Positions 12,401-22,757 of a DNA stretch of 64,000 nucleotides are shown here, one piece after another. This stretch comes from Enoplolaimus lenunculus (Eukaryota; Nematoda; Enoplea; Enoplida; Thoracostomopsidae): NCBI GenBank assembly GCA_030248215.1, contig JASANG010001052.1, forward strand, positions 171,324-235,323. Direction: 5' to 3'. Within the stretch, counting starts at the first letter, position 1; each line of letters starts with the position of its first letter. The translations under genes were made by a program, and so were the position numbers. Below the pieces are notes generated by a model, which was not told the origin of the DNA, made no database searches, and saw nothing but the letters and a program-made list of their open reading frames with translations.

Positions 12401-15357
12401 ACCGCAACCGGATACGGATAAATATCTTGTTATATAAATAAAAAAAATTTGTTTCAGGTCACAAATCTCAATACTGAGGTCGGGCACGAAATATATTAAC
12501 GTTTAAAAGTTATACGGCTGGCATTGCGTTGATACTCTGAAACAAATTACGTACAGGTATATATGAAATTTGCAACATGCAAAATTCGGATTCGATAAAT
12601 AATTCGTAGTTAAAGTCCGCTAATCGGGCCATGGAAAAGGAATCCGTAAGTTTTGAAACAAGAGGTTTAAGCAAATTTTGAAATTCAGATCTATGTAATC
12701 TTTTTTCGCAAAAATTGGCACCTATTTCTCTGGGTTGCCGAATTCAGATTGCCAAAATTTCAACTAGCGTCCACAAGCACACTGTGATAGGTCACACAGA
12801 AACATATTCGCAGCTTCATACGGCAACAAATCTTACGCATTACATACAAGACAAAGGAAGCTTATTTCACTTTTCGCTTATCAAAATTTGGTAAACAATC
12901 AGGATATAATCCTATTTTTAAAGATGTGAGATTAGTTGTGTCAATTCTATCGCAGTAATTTCTGAAAAGCGTTAATTTCAGTAACGTATGGGTGTTGGGT
13001 CCAACATACATGGAAACATTAAAAAATAACGGCCCGTAACTGAATAACAGGGCGTATTCTCTGAAGCGGCAAAAATATGAATCCCTCTTAATTCGGTTAC
13101 TAGAGTATGAGGGCGCTAAGCACGGCGGACGGCACTGTATATATCAGAGCCCGTTCCTGAAATTAACGCTTTTCAGAAATTACTGCGACAGAATTGGCAC
13201 AACTAAACTCACATTTTTAAAATAGAGGTGTATCCAGATTGTTTATTACCAAATTTTGATAAGATACAACAGGAATATATTTCCTTTGTCTTGTAATGCG
13301 TAAAATTGTTGCCGTACGAACCTGCGAATACGTTTTTTATGTGAGAGTTTTTAAAAAATTTGCCACTAAACAGGGTTCAACCGGAATTCCTGTTCCGACC
13401 GGAATTCGAGCATAAATTCAAATTCTGTTCCTGTTTCTGCATTTAAAGATGTAGGGACCGGAATTTTTACGGTTTTGTGCCAGATTATTCATAATCATTT
13501 AAATAATCAAAACTTCGTGTCTTAAAAATTGTTATTTCGCAACGAGTGTTTTTGCAATTAATTCAATCTTGTTAATAAACTGTTTGTGATGTGTTTTCGC
13601 AAAACCTGATTGAGAAATAGCTCAAAATTTGCTTAACTCGTTTTTGGCAAAGTTTTTCGAAAAGTCCAAGAGAAATTCGGTAATGAAATATATTTCAGAT
13701 TCCGGTTCCTGTTACTGTTCCTGTAAAGAAATTCAATTCATATTCCTGTTCCTGTAAAATATAGTTCCTGTTGGAACCCTACCACTAAATTACTGAACGC
13801 CAACACAGTTTGTACGGTCTTCAAATCGCTTTGATTTAAGAATAGCTTTTACTCATATATACAATAATTGATTCTTTAATTTATATTATATTGAACTTAC
13901 CGCTACCATGGCTTTGTTTATTCCGGAAATCATTTGAATGTCTTCTGAAAAATCAAATGATAAATAACTGAAACCAGAAAGTTTTTAGACACAATCCGCA
14001 TTTGATTGCCCTGAACCTGAACTATGGTTTTCGCGCTCATTAGTCGCTAAAATAAATGATACACAAGACGCCCTAACCACGGTAGCCAGCACGGATGATA
14101 TAGGTTATAAAAGTTCAAGCATACGTATTTTAACTCAAAATACATATGTACGTATTACAATACATAGCATCGAGAAAGAAACATGATGCTTCATCACCAT
14201 CGTTTACTGTCATTTTCAAGAAGTGACCCTGGTCAGCGGTTTTCCCTCCGGCAAAAAATAATGTCGAGGTCAGTGGCTAAACTATCATCGCTGACTTTGC
14301 TTCTATTCATCCATCAATTATATACAATATATACAGTAAAAAACGTTGATTGCTGTCCAGTTCAAACTTGGCTCCTTTTGGCACCGGCCTCGGCCCTGGT
14401 GCAGCTCTAATAATATATACGTCTTAATCAATAAATTATACATGACAAATATTTCATTTGTCGCTTCTGTAGCAACTAATATATTATAAACTGCTAACGG
14501 CGTAACGTCGCTTTCAACAAGTTTTAACAAAATATTTTCAGGCTAACCTTTCCCATTCCAGCCATTCTCGAGGCTTCTCCCATTGCGAAACTTCCGTCCG
14601 TGAATCATAGTAATATTTTTTACCTGATGAGCTCAAATGTTCTGACCAATCTCCAAACTGGCCCAACTTTGGCTTCGACGAGTTCTAAAACTACACCATA
14701 ACAATCAGATTAAACGGCATAACGTGATCAGTTGACTACATTATCTCGCAATAAATGACAAAAATTGCAATTTTATACAAATTTGCACATAAAACACCCA
14801 CATAAGTTTCCTATTCCTGTTAACGTGATATAGAATATATACATGCAGATTTGTTATGTTTCGAAGCACAGAGACTCATTTGGGCACATGTATATCTTGA
14901 AAACAGGGTAAGTTTAAACTTCAGCGAATGAATATTGGAATTACACTTTCGAAACAGCATTTGTCTAGGACGTTTGTAAATTTGAAGCTACATAAACAGG
15001 GATCACACGACATAACAATTACTTTACCGGATATCGATCATTGAAGCTTCTTCTGTCATCCCGTCTCTTATCATCAGAACGATGCAGCGACATCGGCACC
15101 TTTGTATGGGAATGATTTCCTGCAGTCACAAAATAATCAAAAACTGCACTTGCTTGCAGAAATTGAAAGAAAATATTAGAATTGCAATTTTGTCGTACTT
15201 CACCTGTATGATCTACCGAAAACAGAAGTCTGAGCTTAAACCGAGCATTTAACCGCAAAACAATTATTGATCGATGTTATCTTTTCCATAAAATACACAG
15301 TAACTTACCGTTAAGTTGATCTCGAGCAGCGGAATGACTGCTGATATATTCACTCAT
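497..15357 (-). CDS. WAC: WAC homologue (WW-domain adaptor with coiled coil), 11 coding exons
   Basis: Exons on the minus strand, 5' to 3': 15309-15357 (ATG), 15028-15119, 14548-14684, 13901-13944, 6928-8124, 6353-6601, 5607-5660, 4620-4995, 2093-2663, 804-928, 497-569 (TGA). Every junction is GT-AG with matching phase, giving 2967 nt or 988 aa. A WW domain lies at about residues 59-88 ([15 protein letters not shown], then [10 protein letters not shown]), nearly the sequence I recall for human WAC. The C-terminus has [13 protein letters not shown] (about 911-923), [11 protein letters not shown] and RIAFMRQQ, matching the WAC coiled-coil tail. The single large exon 6928-8124 encodes a Ser/His/Gln-rich, low-complexity stretch (about 108-506), which makes this protein longer than human WAC (647 aa). 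Family knowledge: WAC is a nuclear adaptor linking RNF20/40 H2B ubiquitination to RNA polymerase II, and it also acts in autophagy. Non-coding 5' exons could not be placed. Identification is firm; function here is inferred. Confidence 0.93.
1030..1433. repeat. Tandem duplication, 2 x 202 bp
   Basis: Copy 1 is 1030-1231 and copy 2 is 1232-1433. They begin with ATTCAAGATTTTAATAAATA and end with CAACACCTGTT. By eye they are almost identical, with a single evident difference (TTAATATC against TTCATATC). The duplication sits in the WAC intron 929-2092. Near identity implies a recent event. Confidence 0.95.
2798..3878. mobile_element. hAT-like MITE, ATCCGG/CCGGATAT family
   Basis: The left end reads GGGGTGCAACCGGATATCC and the right end is the inverse, GGTATCTGGTTGCACCCTG. 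Both ends carry repeated CCGG-type words. The flanking octamers (ctctctac and ttgtctat) agree only partly, so any target duplication has decayed. The element lies in the WAC intron 2664-4619. A second sequence seems nested inside: AAAGATGGGCATACACCGG at about 3185 and an inverted TGAGACTCCCATCTTTG at about 3520. Confidence 0.65.
4205..4560 (-). mobile_element. Degenerate copy of the TTCCTG-hexamer hAT-like MITE
   Basis: Words such as TTCCAGGAACTGAAACAG and the AT-rich interior match, in inverse orientation, the element at 13371-13781. Both ends are worn and I see no target duplication. It sits in the same WAC intron as the element at 2798-3878. Confidence 0.45.
5105..5505 (+). mobile_element. 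hAT-like MITE, AATCGG family (copy 1)
   Basis: Starts CAGGGTGCAAAGCGGAACTG and ends GCCGATTGCACCCTG, with AATCGG words near both ends. The flanking octamers are aaaccggt (5097-5104) and aaacgggt (5506-5513), one mismatch, which is the 8-bp duplication expected of hAT transposition. It lies in a WAC intron. Related copies are at 10401, 24041 and 30931. Confidence 0.88.
5728..5989. mobile_element. Hairpin (foldback) MITE
   Basis: The outer ends TAAATTACGACTTT and AAAGTCGTAATTTA are inverted repeats. Further in, AAGGGTTTTTGGGTGCGAGG at about 5774 is mirrored by a GCGCACCAAAAAACCCTTTT stretch at about 5907-5926. The interior is short and AT-rich. It lies in the WAC intron 5661-6352. The transposon superfamily is not clear from the ends. 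Confidence 0.75.
6030..6160 (+). repeat. Possible LINE-type 3' tail with GGAC-repeat run
   Basis: The phrase ATCGGTTTAGCCGTTCCTGA is followed by a run of GACGGACAGACGGACGG. Similar 'sequence then short-tandem' tails are common at 3' ends of RTE-like LINEs in invertebrates. No reverse transcriptase is visible nearby, so this is only a suggestion. Confidence 0.3.
9321..9402. repeat. Tandem repeat, 2 x 41 bp
   Basis: Two adjacent, apparently identical 41-bp units begin CAGATAAATGGCGTCGATAT, the second unit starting at 9362. Confidence 0.95.
9552..9872. mobile_element. Foldback element, about 320 bp
   Basis: The ends ATAATCAAGAGTGGATAATG and, inverted, CATGATCCACTCTTGATATA frame imperfect inverted arms that meet near 9700. 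Inner mirrored words include GTATGCAACT with AGTTGCACAC and GTACCCGGCACGCGTTG with CAACGCCGGTGGTAC. Base composition is richer in G+C than its surroundings. No coding capacity is evident. Confidence 0.7.
10401..10805 (+). mobile_element. hAT-like MITE, AATCGG family (copy 2)
   Basis: Starts CAGGGTGCAAAGCGGAACTG and ends TTTCGGTTGCACTCTG. It is flanked on both sides by a perfect 8-bp duplication, caatttac (10393-10400 and 10806-10813). The right half was later copied in tandem; see 10722-11069. Confidence 0.92.
10722..11069. repeat. Tandem duplication (~177 bp) spanning a MITE end and flanking DNA
   Basis: Copy 1 (10722-10898) and copy 2 (10899-11069) both contain the MITE right end TTTCGGTTGCACTCTG, then CAATTTACAATCGC, ACATCTATCG and TTTTTGCTGGACTTGGAG. 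Because the unit carries element plus flank, the duplication happened after the MITE inserted. The two copies differ by scattered substitutions and small length changes. Confidence 0.9.
12113..12430. mobile_element. Worn hAT-like MITE with ATCCGG-type words
   Basis: The left part reads AAGGGATCGACCGAATATTA, close to the TAGGGA end of the element at 22758-23482. The right part carries GCAACCGGATACGGATAAA. The right terminus is not recognisable and no target duplication is visible. Confidence 0.45.
12795..13344. mobile_element. Foldback element with ~190-bp inverted arms
   Basis: The left arm 12795-12986 and right arm 13152-13344 are inverted copies. Shared words include CTGAAAAGCGTTAATTTCAG, TACGGCAACAA and TACAAGACAAAGGAA. 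The ~165-bp centre contains TCTCTGAAGCGGCAAAAATA. Arms of this length would form a strong hairpin. The element lies in the large WAC intron. No transposase is encoded. Confidence 0.88.
13371..13781 (+). mobile_element. hAT-like MITE, TTCCTG-hexamer family
   Basis: Left end CAGGGTTCAACCGGAATTCC, right end CCTGTTGGAACCCTA. It is flanked by a perfect 8-bp duplication ccactaaa (13363-13370 and 13782-13789). Near both ends GTTCCT/TTCCTG words recur. It sits 26 bp from the foldback element and about 120 bp from the WAC exon at 13901. Confidence 0.92.
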
Positions 15358-18239
15358 CACAAAACAGTGGAGCGGTAGAAAACCGCATAACACTACAACT
15401 TAAAAGTTAGCGAACACTGAGAATATGGTACTGTTTCTGTAGATAGCAACGTAATCAAAGAAGATTGCCTAAACGCAGAAAACCATAGTCTATGACAACT
15501 CTTGAATAAAAACGAATGAAATTACAAATATTGTACCTCATTCGTTTTAGTTTTATAATATTAGTACTTACACAGTGATTGATTTATATATGAAGCAATT
15601 GGGCTAGCTCAACCTGTAATAAAATAAACTGGTTAGTTTGAAACATAACTAAATGCGTACAAATAGAGCATTACTACCATCAATCATTCGGCAATAAACA
15701 AATCAAATTGCTACCTTAAACAGGTTGGCTGGCAAACGATGACCAAATCAAACCTTATGTTGAGAAATTAGACAAGTTTAATTTCCTGTGAAGAATTACA
15801 AATTGAAAGAAAAGCAGAGCAGAAATTTTTGCGCACAGTTTCAAAGCATTACTATTATGATAAGTAAAACAACAGCTTTTTACTGTTCAATATGACTTGC
15901 CAATTTTAACATGCATTCCTTTAATATTTAATTCGAGTATGTAAACTCTTAGCTAGTGAGTTTTACTAGCTTGGCAGCTGTGTCAGAACCGTTGCGGCTT
16001 TTTCATTCGCCGTTATGACGCTAATGCTAATTCCATATCCGTTATCTAGGATTTCTAGAATCTTTCGGAATTTTGTGCAAACTTCGGGAACTTTCGCCGA
16101 AAGGAACCAGTTTTCCTCTTCCAGAGGAAGATCTGGATTATGTGATAAGTGGGGTAGGCTATGTAGGTGGTGTCTCACCTTTGAATTTTGGGTTTTTTAC
16201 TTTTTATTTTCTAAATCACCCTCCCTCAGCTTTCCCTTTTTCTGGAGCGCCCTGGGCTCCTATTTAGCACTCTTTTTCCTATTTCTGAGCTGTGACCCCG
16301 CTGGCCAATATCCGAGTGCGACTCTTAAGTCGTGCCGGATATGTTCCTAAAAACTTATAAAAATCTATTTTCAAAAACCTAAAATAATTATTTAGCTAGG
16401 TTTGGTACGTGGTTTTTAGGGTGTTTTTAGTTATTGTTTTTTGTGTTATTTTTGTGTATTTTTGATTATATCGGCGTCGTGCGTGTGAATTCGTTCTAAA
16501 ACAATATTCTAAACCAAATTTTATAAAAATTAATATAAACTTACTAAAAATAACCCTAATCAATTCTTAGTCTGGAATTCCCGAGTTAGTTGGTTTTTGT
16601 TAGTCGTATGTTTTTTGCTCAAAAAGGAGTTTTTTTGGAGATATTATCATAGAAGGATAGTTGTGTTTAATGGTGTATCTATTCAAGGAACCCTGGTTAT
16701 AACTTATAAGTCCAGTTATTTTGTGTATTCCCAGCGGAACACGTTATTTTCCCCGGTATACGGTGAGTATTGTGTTAACGGTAGAACCGACTGGCTCGTG
16801 CGAGCAGTCGTATCGGTCATTATTTACGGCAAGCTGTACGCAGCAGTTCTAGGCTTAGGTGGAATTGGGACCTTTATAAGCAAGGCAATTACGCCTAAGC
16901 ACTGCAGAGCGGACATTTCTTAATTAAAAAGAACCGTGGTTTATCTAAGAGATCTAGTTATTTCCTTGCCATTAGAAGGCCATAGCGGTTATTTTAAAAA
17001 GTTGAGCCCTCAAGAGTGATAGATTTCGAACCTATTGTTTTAGAACTAAAATAATTCTATGTTTTATTCCAAAGTAATTCTGTGCCTGATAATTGGTGCT
17101 TTATCTTTATAATTTTTACTAGTTGCATTTCTCTTGTCATTTAACTTTTATATAAAATTTCCAAAACCGTGCGTTTCCTGCGGAGCGATCGATCTTAGTT
17201 GAAGTACGAACTCATTTGCCGTTGGACCCCAAAGTGCATTTGACGCGGTTACGAATACAATAGATAACTACCCGGAACATAGAAAGGAACAGAACCAAGA
17301 CACACAACCAACCGACATACAAAACCGACAGGCTATAGTACGACGGTTCTTAGTTTTGAGTTAGCAGCTGAAAATGAGGGACGCTCCCAGGAGGTTTCGA
17401 ACTCGGTCGACAGATTATCAGTCCAGGGCGCTATCCACTGAGCGACGGTGACTCACAATCAACTGCTGAGTTTTCCCGTTTTTATGCCTTACAAGAACCT
17501 CAACATACACGTGCATCTTGGTTGTTCAATGTTTTTATCGCTTCTGCATATGAAGGCACTACATATGCAAAAACGTTTTACTGATGTGCAGCATTAGCAT
17601 GAGGTTTCATTTTGCCTCCATGCATCCGCATGTCACAGATTAAACCCAACTTGAGTAGAAAATTAAAGAACCAGTCATTAAGGATCCTGGAATTTGAAGA
17701 TTTTGAAGAGAATGAAAACTGAAAAAACAGTTTATTGGAAGTTTTTAAAAGTTTACGTTTTCTTGTGCTTTGGAGTCAGTTGGTTAGCATTAATCTCAAC
17801 AATGCAGCGCTTTTCTGGTGTTTGTTTTCCACTTTCTCCGAAGAGTTTTTATTTGTCTGTTCGTTTCTAATTAGATTCTAACTAAGTTTAAATATAATTT
17901 ATTCGCATCAGAACTTAGGCGTACTTCGTATTGCTACTCTAATCCCTATAATCCTACCCTTAACCCCAGCAAATGATGTGAAGCATGTGAACCTAAAAAT
18001 CATGGAAAATGGACTACATCATGACGTCCTTTGTGGTGGATTTCCAACGTAGATGCCAAATATATATACATTATGTACACAATATGGGACAATACCACCA
18101 TCTCCATTCAATCCCTGTTTTCACCCGAAGTGATTCAGAGATCGGGTTCGATGACAACGCATTATGACTAACATATTTATCAACAAAAATATGACACATA
18201 ATGTTTAATTTTCTTTAAATTCTTTTTAACACCTGTTTA
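15358..18239. other. Spacer upstream of WAC; no gene recognised
   Basis: This holds the WAC 5' flank and presumably its promoter, but no TATA-like or initiator site stands out. From about 16140 to 17250 the plus strand is unusually T/G-rich and contains an open stretch (16015-16350) without recognisable family features; an LTR-like remnant is possible but unproven. A tRNA-like sequence lies at 17384-17453. The phrase CCCCAGCAAATGATGTGAAG (17964) recurs near 30118. Confidence 0.5.
17384..17453 (-). repeat. tRNA-like sequence (Ile-GAT-like), probably a SINE head or pseudogene
   Basis: On the minus strand it has an A-box-like TCGCTCAGTGGATAGCG, an anticodon-arm-like GGACTGATAATC (GAT in the anticodon place) and a B-box-like GAGTTCGAAACC. 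Acceptor and T stems pair poorly. Nuclear eukaryotic Ile tRNAs normally use AAT, not GAT, which also argues against a working gene. Confidence 0.4.
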
Positions 18240-19800
18240 CTTGTGGCCGCCGCCATGGTCTTTGACCAGTCAGCCAACTTTTGTACATCCCTGGCAACTT
18301 CGGATGAGGTGCTTTTGCTATTTCCAGCAGCATATGTTCTACGTTCATTCTATCAAACCGATCGCGGTTATGTCAATAACGTCTGCTGTCACTTCTTTAT
18401 GAAAATCGTATATATAATACGACACCACATCCGCCATCGTATTCGGTAGATAAATTGCTGGCGGCGCATAAAAACGCACAACGTCGATACGGAGTTTTAC
18501 GTAATACAATATCGCGTAAACGCATTGCCATAAACCGTATGACGTCCTGAAAGTACTCCGGCAACAATTGTGGATCACGGTTGTACAAGTCGTACCGTAT
18601 CCTCTGTTGGGTGTAACGCAGAGTATGCAGTAATTGATCCAAACGCAAATGCGAACATAAACGATTTTGCATTACGCTTAGGAGTTTGATACCCCACGCC
18701 TTTAGCCATTCTGACTCGCATCCGTATACAATATAAAGGCTTTGTGTGGTGCCTCTGTAAGACGTTTCTTTAATTCATCAAACGCTGTCTGGCACTGGGC
18801 ATCCCATCGAACCACAATGTACTTGCCTTTATCTTTACTATGTGTCATTTCGTACAACGAATGCGCCACTGTTCCAAAGTCTTCTACGAAGTCGGTCCGA
18901 GAAAACACACCAAATACTTTTTTAAACTCAGCATTTGACATAACATGTTTCTAAATCAGGGTAAGGCTCGAATTCAATATGACTCTTAATCGGCATACGC
19001 ACATCCTTTTTACAGGCAAACTTTTCTTAGTTCTGTGATAATATGATCGGGGATTACCTACTGCGCTTGTGTCCTTCATCTTTTATTTGACAAACAACAA
19101 TGGGGCCAGAGTCCATACCCGTGTTTAGAACAACATTATCAAACCATGACGTGTTCAATTGCGACAATGATCAACTACGGCTTGGTAACACAGCAAACTG
19201 TGTCGACGTCGCGTGTTGATACTGTTGGACAAACGTTTCCGGGATCGGTCAGCGTCGATGGACAAGCCGCCGTGTGCGGAGATAAGCTCTTTTCAGGTAA
19301 CTCAGCGGCGAAGATGGGAAAGTCTGGGGTACGTCGCTTGTTAAATTGACGGCAATTACGCTATTGGCTCGACTGTAATGGGCGATAAACGTGGCATTAC
19401 ACTGCTGTCGAACGTCGCAACTTGAGAACCACGTCCACGATCGGCGACAACCGGTGTATTGTCTCATCCTCGATTGCCGCTGTATGGGATTTTACCCTGC
19501 CTTCGATTGACGTTGTATGGATCTTTGCCCCCTGTTTTCTTTCATCCACTACGCTGTCTTTTCTTCTAACTCGCGTTGCTTGACGAAGCCGACCTTTCGG
19601 TAAAAGATAAGATTGAACCGCTTGACCATCGATTTGACTTCGCGTGACCATTTGCGGTAAGTCCTGAACCAACGAACTGTAGTTGTCGCTTTCTGTTGAG
19701 TGGCCTTATTGCCAGTTGCTGAGTTGGCTTCACCACCGACCTTTCCAGGTATCTTTTTAATTGGTGTCCGCTTGAGTCACATATTTGATTGAACACGTCT
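18240..19800 (-). mobile_element. Old Ty3/Gypsy-type retroelement remnant (fossil)
   Basis: Minus-strand translation shows the end of a Gypsy reverse transcriptase running into RNase H: AFDELKKRLTEAP followed by FILYTDAS (about 18710-18830), the usual connection in Ty3/Gypsy pol. Pieces on either side are open but only weakly recognisable. The element is old and heavily broken; neither LTR can be delimited, so the ends given are approximate. Confidence 0.65.
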
Positions 19801-20984
19801 TTGCGAACTTACCAAAAATGTTCCTGTCTTTCTACAGGCTTGCTTCAAAAAACTGTCGTTATAGCAAAAAGATTATCTACAGACGCTTCAAAAACTATTG
19901 TTATAGCAAAAACAAAATCTACAGACTTTTTTAAAAAACTGTCGTTACAGCAAGAACAAAATGACTACCAATACAATTGGTAATGATGCAAAAATATTTT
20001 CAGCGTTTCGCAAAAATCCAATTAATGCCCTGTTGATCTATTGGCAATAGAATAACCAATGGTCCCTTAGTCGATAAAACAACTTCGAAACGTATTCACA
20101 ATAACCACCTAAATTTATTAACAATAACGACCCAAATATCTTTCAAACAAATCCTACTGATGCAAAATATCGAATATTCCTGTGAACCGGTGTATAATAA
20201 TCCGTTAAACAACGCAATATTATTGCAATAACTGGATATTTTCGCGCGAAAGTATCAAAATTTTCGATTTTTACTACTATACCGACCATCACGGACCAAA
20301 ACAAAACAAAAAAACTGAAATACGTCCGTTTCGCTTCAACAGAGCAGAAAGTGGGTAGGCAATGTGGAAACAATCGTGGTCCTCATGTGAATGTAGGATA
20401 TATTAGTAGCTTAGAGTTGGGATGCGACACCGCCGGTTCCGGCGAATCTGAATCGGGATCGAGCGGAAGGCAATTTGGATCTCCGCGGAATTCGGCGTAG
20501 GCTTTCCCCTAGATTCGCTAAGCCTCAATCAACGCGGCACGGAATGAAACTACTAGCAATTTGCGCAGGCACTATACAAAATAACATACAAAATGCAACG
20601 CACCGTGAACAGTCCAACTAATTACGACAGGAAAATTAGTTGTTCCATATTACAGAAAATTCCAGCCAAAGGCTGAACCAGGTTATGCAATTGCAACCAA
20701 AAACTTATGTTTCCACGTAAATCAACTCATGCTAGTCGTCTACCAACAATCTTCCAGGATTGTTGCACGGAAAATATTACTGTGCCAGCTCGCGGTTATG
20801 GAACAAAAAACATCTCAAAATGCAAATAATAATAATAGCAGACTCAACTAGTGGAATAAACCAAAAGAGGAGCTACCTAATCAAAAAATTATTCAGTGAA
20901 CAACTTCAAGTAATATTCAACGTCTTCTTATTCATCCCACAAAATCGTTGAAAATGGATTAAAAGTACCACATTTTCTCACAAA
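19801..20984. other. Spacer with a short tandem repeat; no gene recognised
   Basis: At 19843-19965 a ~43-bp unit (AAAACTGTCGTTATAGCAAA ... ATCTACAGAC) is repeated about three times with drift. Around 20420-20500 there are CCGG/ATCGG words like those of the MITE ends but without clear termini. I see no other signal. Confidence 0.5.
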
Positions 20985-21279
20985 GCAAAACCGAACAAAG
21001 GCCAACCAACAGGAGTACAGCATGTATATGTCTACTCGTGTAAATTGATTTTCAATGTTAGGTTCGGTAGTCCATTAGCTATATGTCGCAGGGCAATCGG
21101 CTACTGAGACCAATTTCTCACATGGCCTATAAAAATCTGCTATTCTGAGCAAACAGCAGTTTGTTTATAGTGATCAAAGTGGAATGTGGGTAAGATTTTA
21201 ACCAAACCACGCTTTACTCATGCAATTAAGAATTTTTTATCAGCGGGTATACTCGCGCTAAAAAGAATCTGCCCGCGAC

Positions 21280-22096
21280 CAGGGTGTGAACGGAAAGTAA
21301 AAATAACGGAAACGAATATTGTTCAAAATAACAGAAACGGAAAACGGATATTGAAGTACATATAAAATTTCAAAGATGTTTTGTTTTTGTGATACACAAT
21401 TGAGGCGTGCACTGCAAATATTCACCAGGCTTTATTAATTTTTAATGAAAAAATAGTGGATGCATCGAAATTTTTAAGATGTTGGATGAATTTCGCTATT
21501 TTTTGCATTTCGAACAATTGCAGCATATCTATAATGAAAAATCGGTCTATATATATATGTGTGTGTATACATATATATACATATATATCAGGGTGCAACC
21601 GGAATTCCGGTTCCGGTTCCGGCATTTTTTCACCTTCCGGTTCCGGTTCCGGTAAATTTTTACCGGATTTAAAAATTCCGGTATTATAATTTGGCCGTTT
21701 TAAGAATCTCTTTTGAAAGTCACTTGTATTCCGAATATAAGCCATTGATGGTGGATTTCACTTCAGTCGACGACGAAAATCTAAAATACAACAAATAAAA
21801 TAAATACCGATGTTCTACTAAGGTTATTTCACAAATAATAGAGCAAAAAATAAGATTAAAATGAAATTTTTGGTGAAATGCATTTTTCACTTTCCGGTTC
21901 CGGTAAAATTTTCAAATTCCGGTTCCGGTAAATTGTAATTCCGGTTGCACCCTGATATATATGTATATATACTTTATTTATAACTAATTTTGAGCCTAAA
22001 AATAACAGAATTTTCCTTATTTCTATAACTGAAACGGAAATGGACACAGATTTTTACCGGAAAATGAAACGGAAACGAATATCCGATTACACCCTG
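21280..22096 (+). mobile_element. hAT-like MITE, AACGGA-hexamer family, inside R1
   Basis: Left end CAGGGTGTGAACGGAAAGTA, right end CGAATATCCGATTACACCCTG inside the last 21 bases. The flanking octamers are cccgcgac (21272-21279) and ccagcgac (22097-22104), 7 of 8 alike. AACGGA words recur at both ends. Without the nested element at 21589-21954 it is about 451 bp. Confidence 0.85.
21589..21954 (+). mobile_element. hAT-like MITE, TTCCGG family (copy 1), nested
   Basis: Left end CAGGGTGCAACCGGAATTCC; right end ATTCCGGTTGCACCCTG. Arrays of GGTTCC fill both subterminal zones. The flanks atatatat on both sides fit an 8-bp duplication but lie in TA-rich DNA. It interrupts the element 21280-22096. 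A close copy is at 44319-44696. Confidence 0.9.
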
Positions 22097-22429
22097 CCAG
22101 CGACCCACCTTTTGCGCGCGTCTGATGTTAAAACATTATTTTTGTGGTGATTTGCACTTTTTAACTTGCAAGTGGAAAAGCAGACGTACGAAGGCCACCG
22201 TCAGTCTATGTAGGTACGATGGAAAACTTCAGACCTTTTTACTAAGCAGCTGGAAAAGCAAGTACATTGGGCAGGTTCGCACTCTAAAACCTATGTATCT
22301 GTAGGCGAACGCTAGGCAACTATATTTGTCGGACGCATGGTACCGACTAGCATACAACACAATGTGCAGTGCATATATTGCATATGCACTGGAATAAGCA
22401 TGTCTCAGATGCTTACAGTATCAAATTAT

Positions 22430-22670
22430 GCTAAAATTTTGATGATGCCAAAATTTTGCCGATGCCGATATTTATTTCAAAATATATCGATTCCGATGCG
22501 CCAACAGGTGAAATTGATAGCATTCTATCTCTACTGTTATGTGCAAAAAGTATCACCAAGAATTGGTAGTTTTTTGCATCGCCGAGGTCGACACACACGA
22601 AACGTGCCGATTATTACCCATGTCAGTGTCTGTTTATCGGCACATCCTGACCGAAAAGTTTGAAAAATAG
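22430..22670. mobile_element. Fragment related to the CATCGG-family MITE
   Basis: GCCGATGCCGATATTTATTT near the left and TTTATCGGCACATCCTGACC near the right resemble the ends of the elements at 25187 and 40764. The left terminus is missing and no target duplication is visible. Confidence 0.45.
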
Positions 22671-22757
22671 ATATCTGTCGAACCGCCTGAACGTGATAAT
22701 TTTATATTTGCAAATTTTAACCTAATATATATGCAATAAAAATGAGTTATTCCTAAA

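Larger units (their letters stand above)
8125..13900 (-). other. Large WAC intron (5.8 kb) filled with repeats
   Basis: The interval separates the Ser-rich exon from the small exon 13901-13944. It contains the tandem repeat at 9321, foldback elements at 9552 and 12795, MITEs at 10401, 12113 and 13371, and the duplication at 10722. At 9042 the phrase CAGGGATGGGCGGTATCGGG looks like one end of yet another element. Around 10210-10280 there are worn CCGG-type words. I see no extra exon. Confidence 0.7.
20985..22155 (+). repeat. Dispersed repeat R1, copy A (with nested MITEs)
   Basis: It shares long blocks with 30138-30836: AACAGGAGTACAGCATGTAT, TCGCAGGGCAATCGGCTACT, ATGGCCTATAAAAATCTGCT, GGTATACTCGCGCTAAAAAG, and on the far side of the nested elements CATTATTTTTGTGGT. 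Both copies carry the same MITE at the same internal spot, so R1 was duplicated after that insertion. Copy A later received one further MITE (21589-21954). Nature of R1 unknown. Confidence 0.85.

Noticed and set aside
16015-16350. 111-codon frame with hydrophobic stretch
   Set aside because: The hydrophobicity comes from T-rich DNA; no family features. The wider region 16140-17250 might be an LTR remnant, but no second LTR or matching ends were found.
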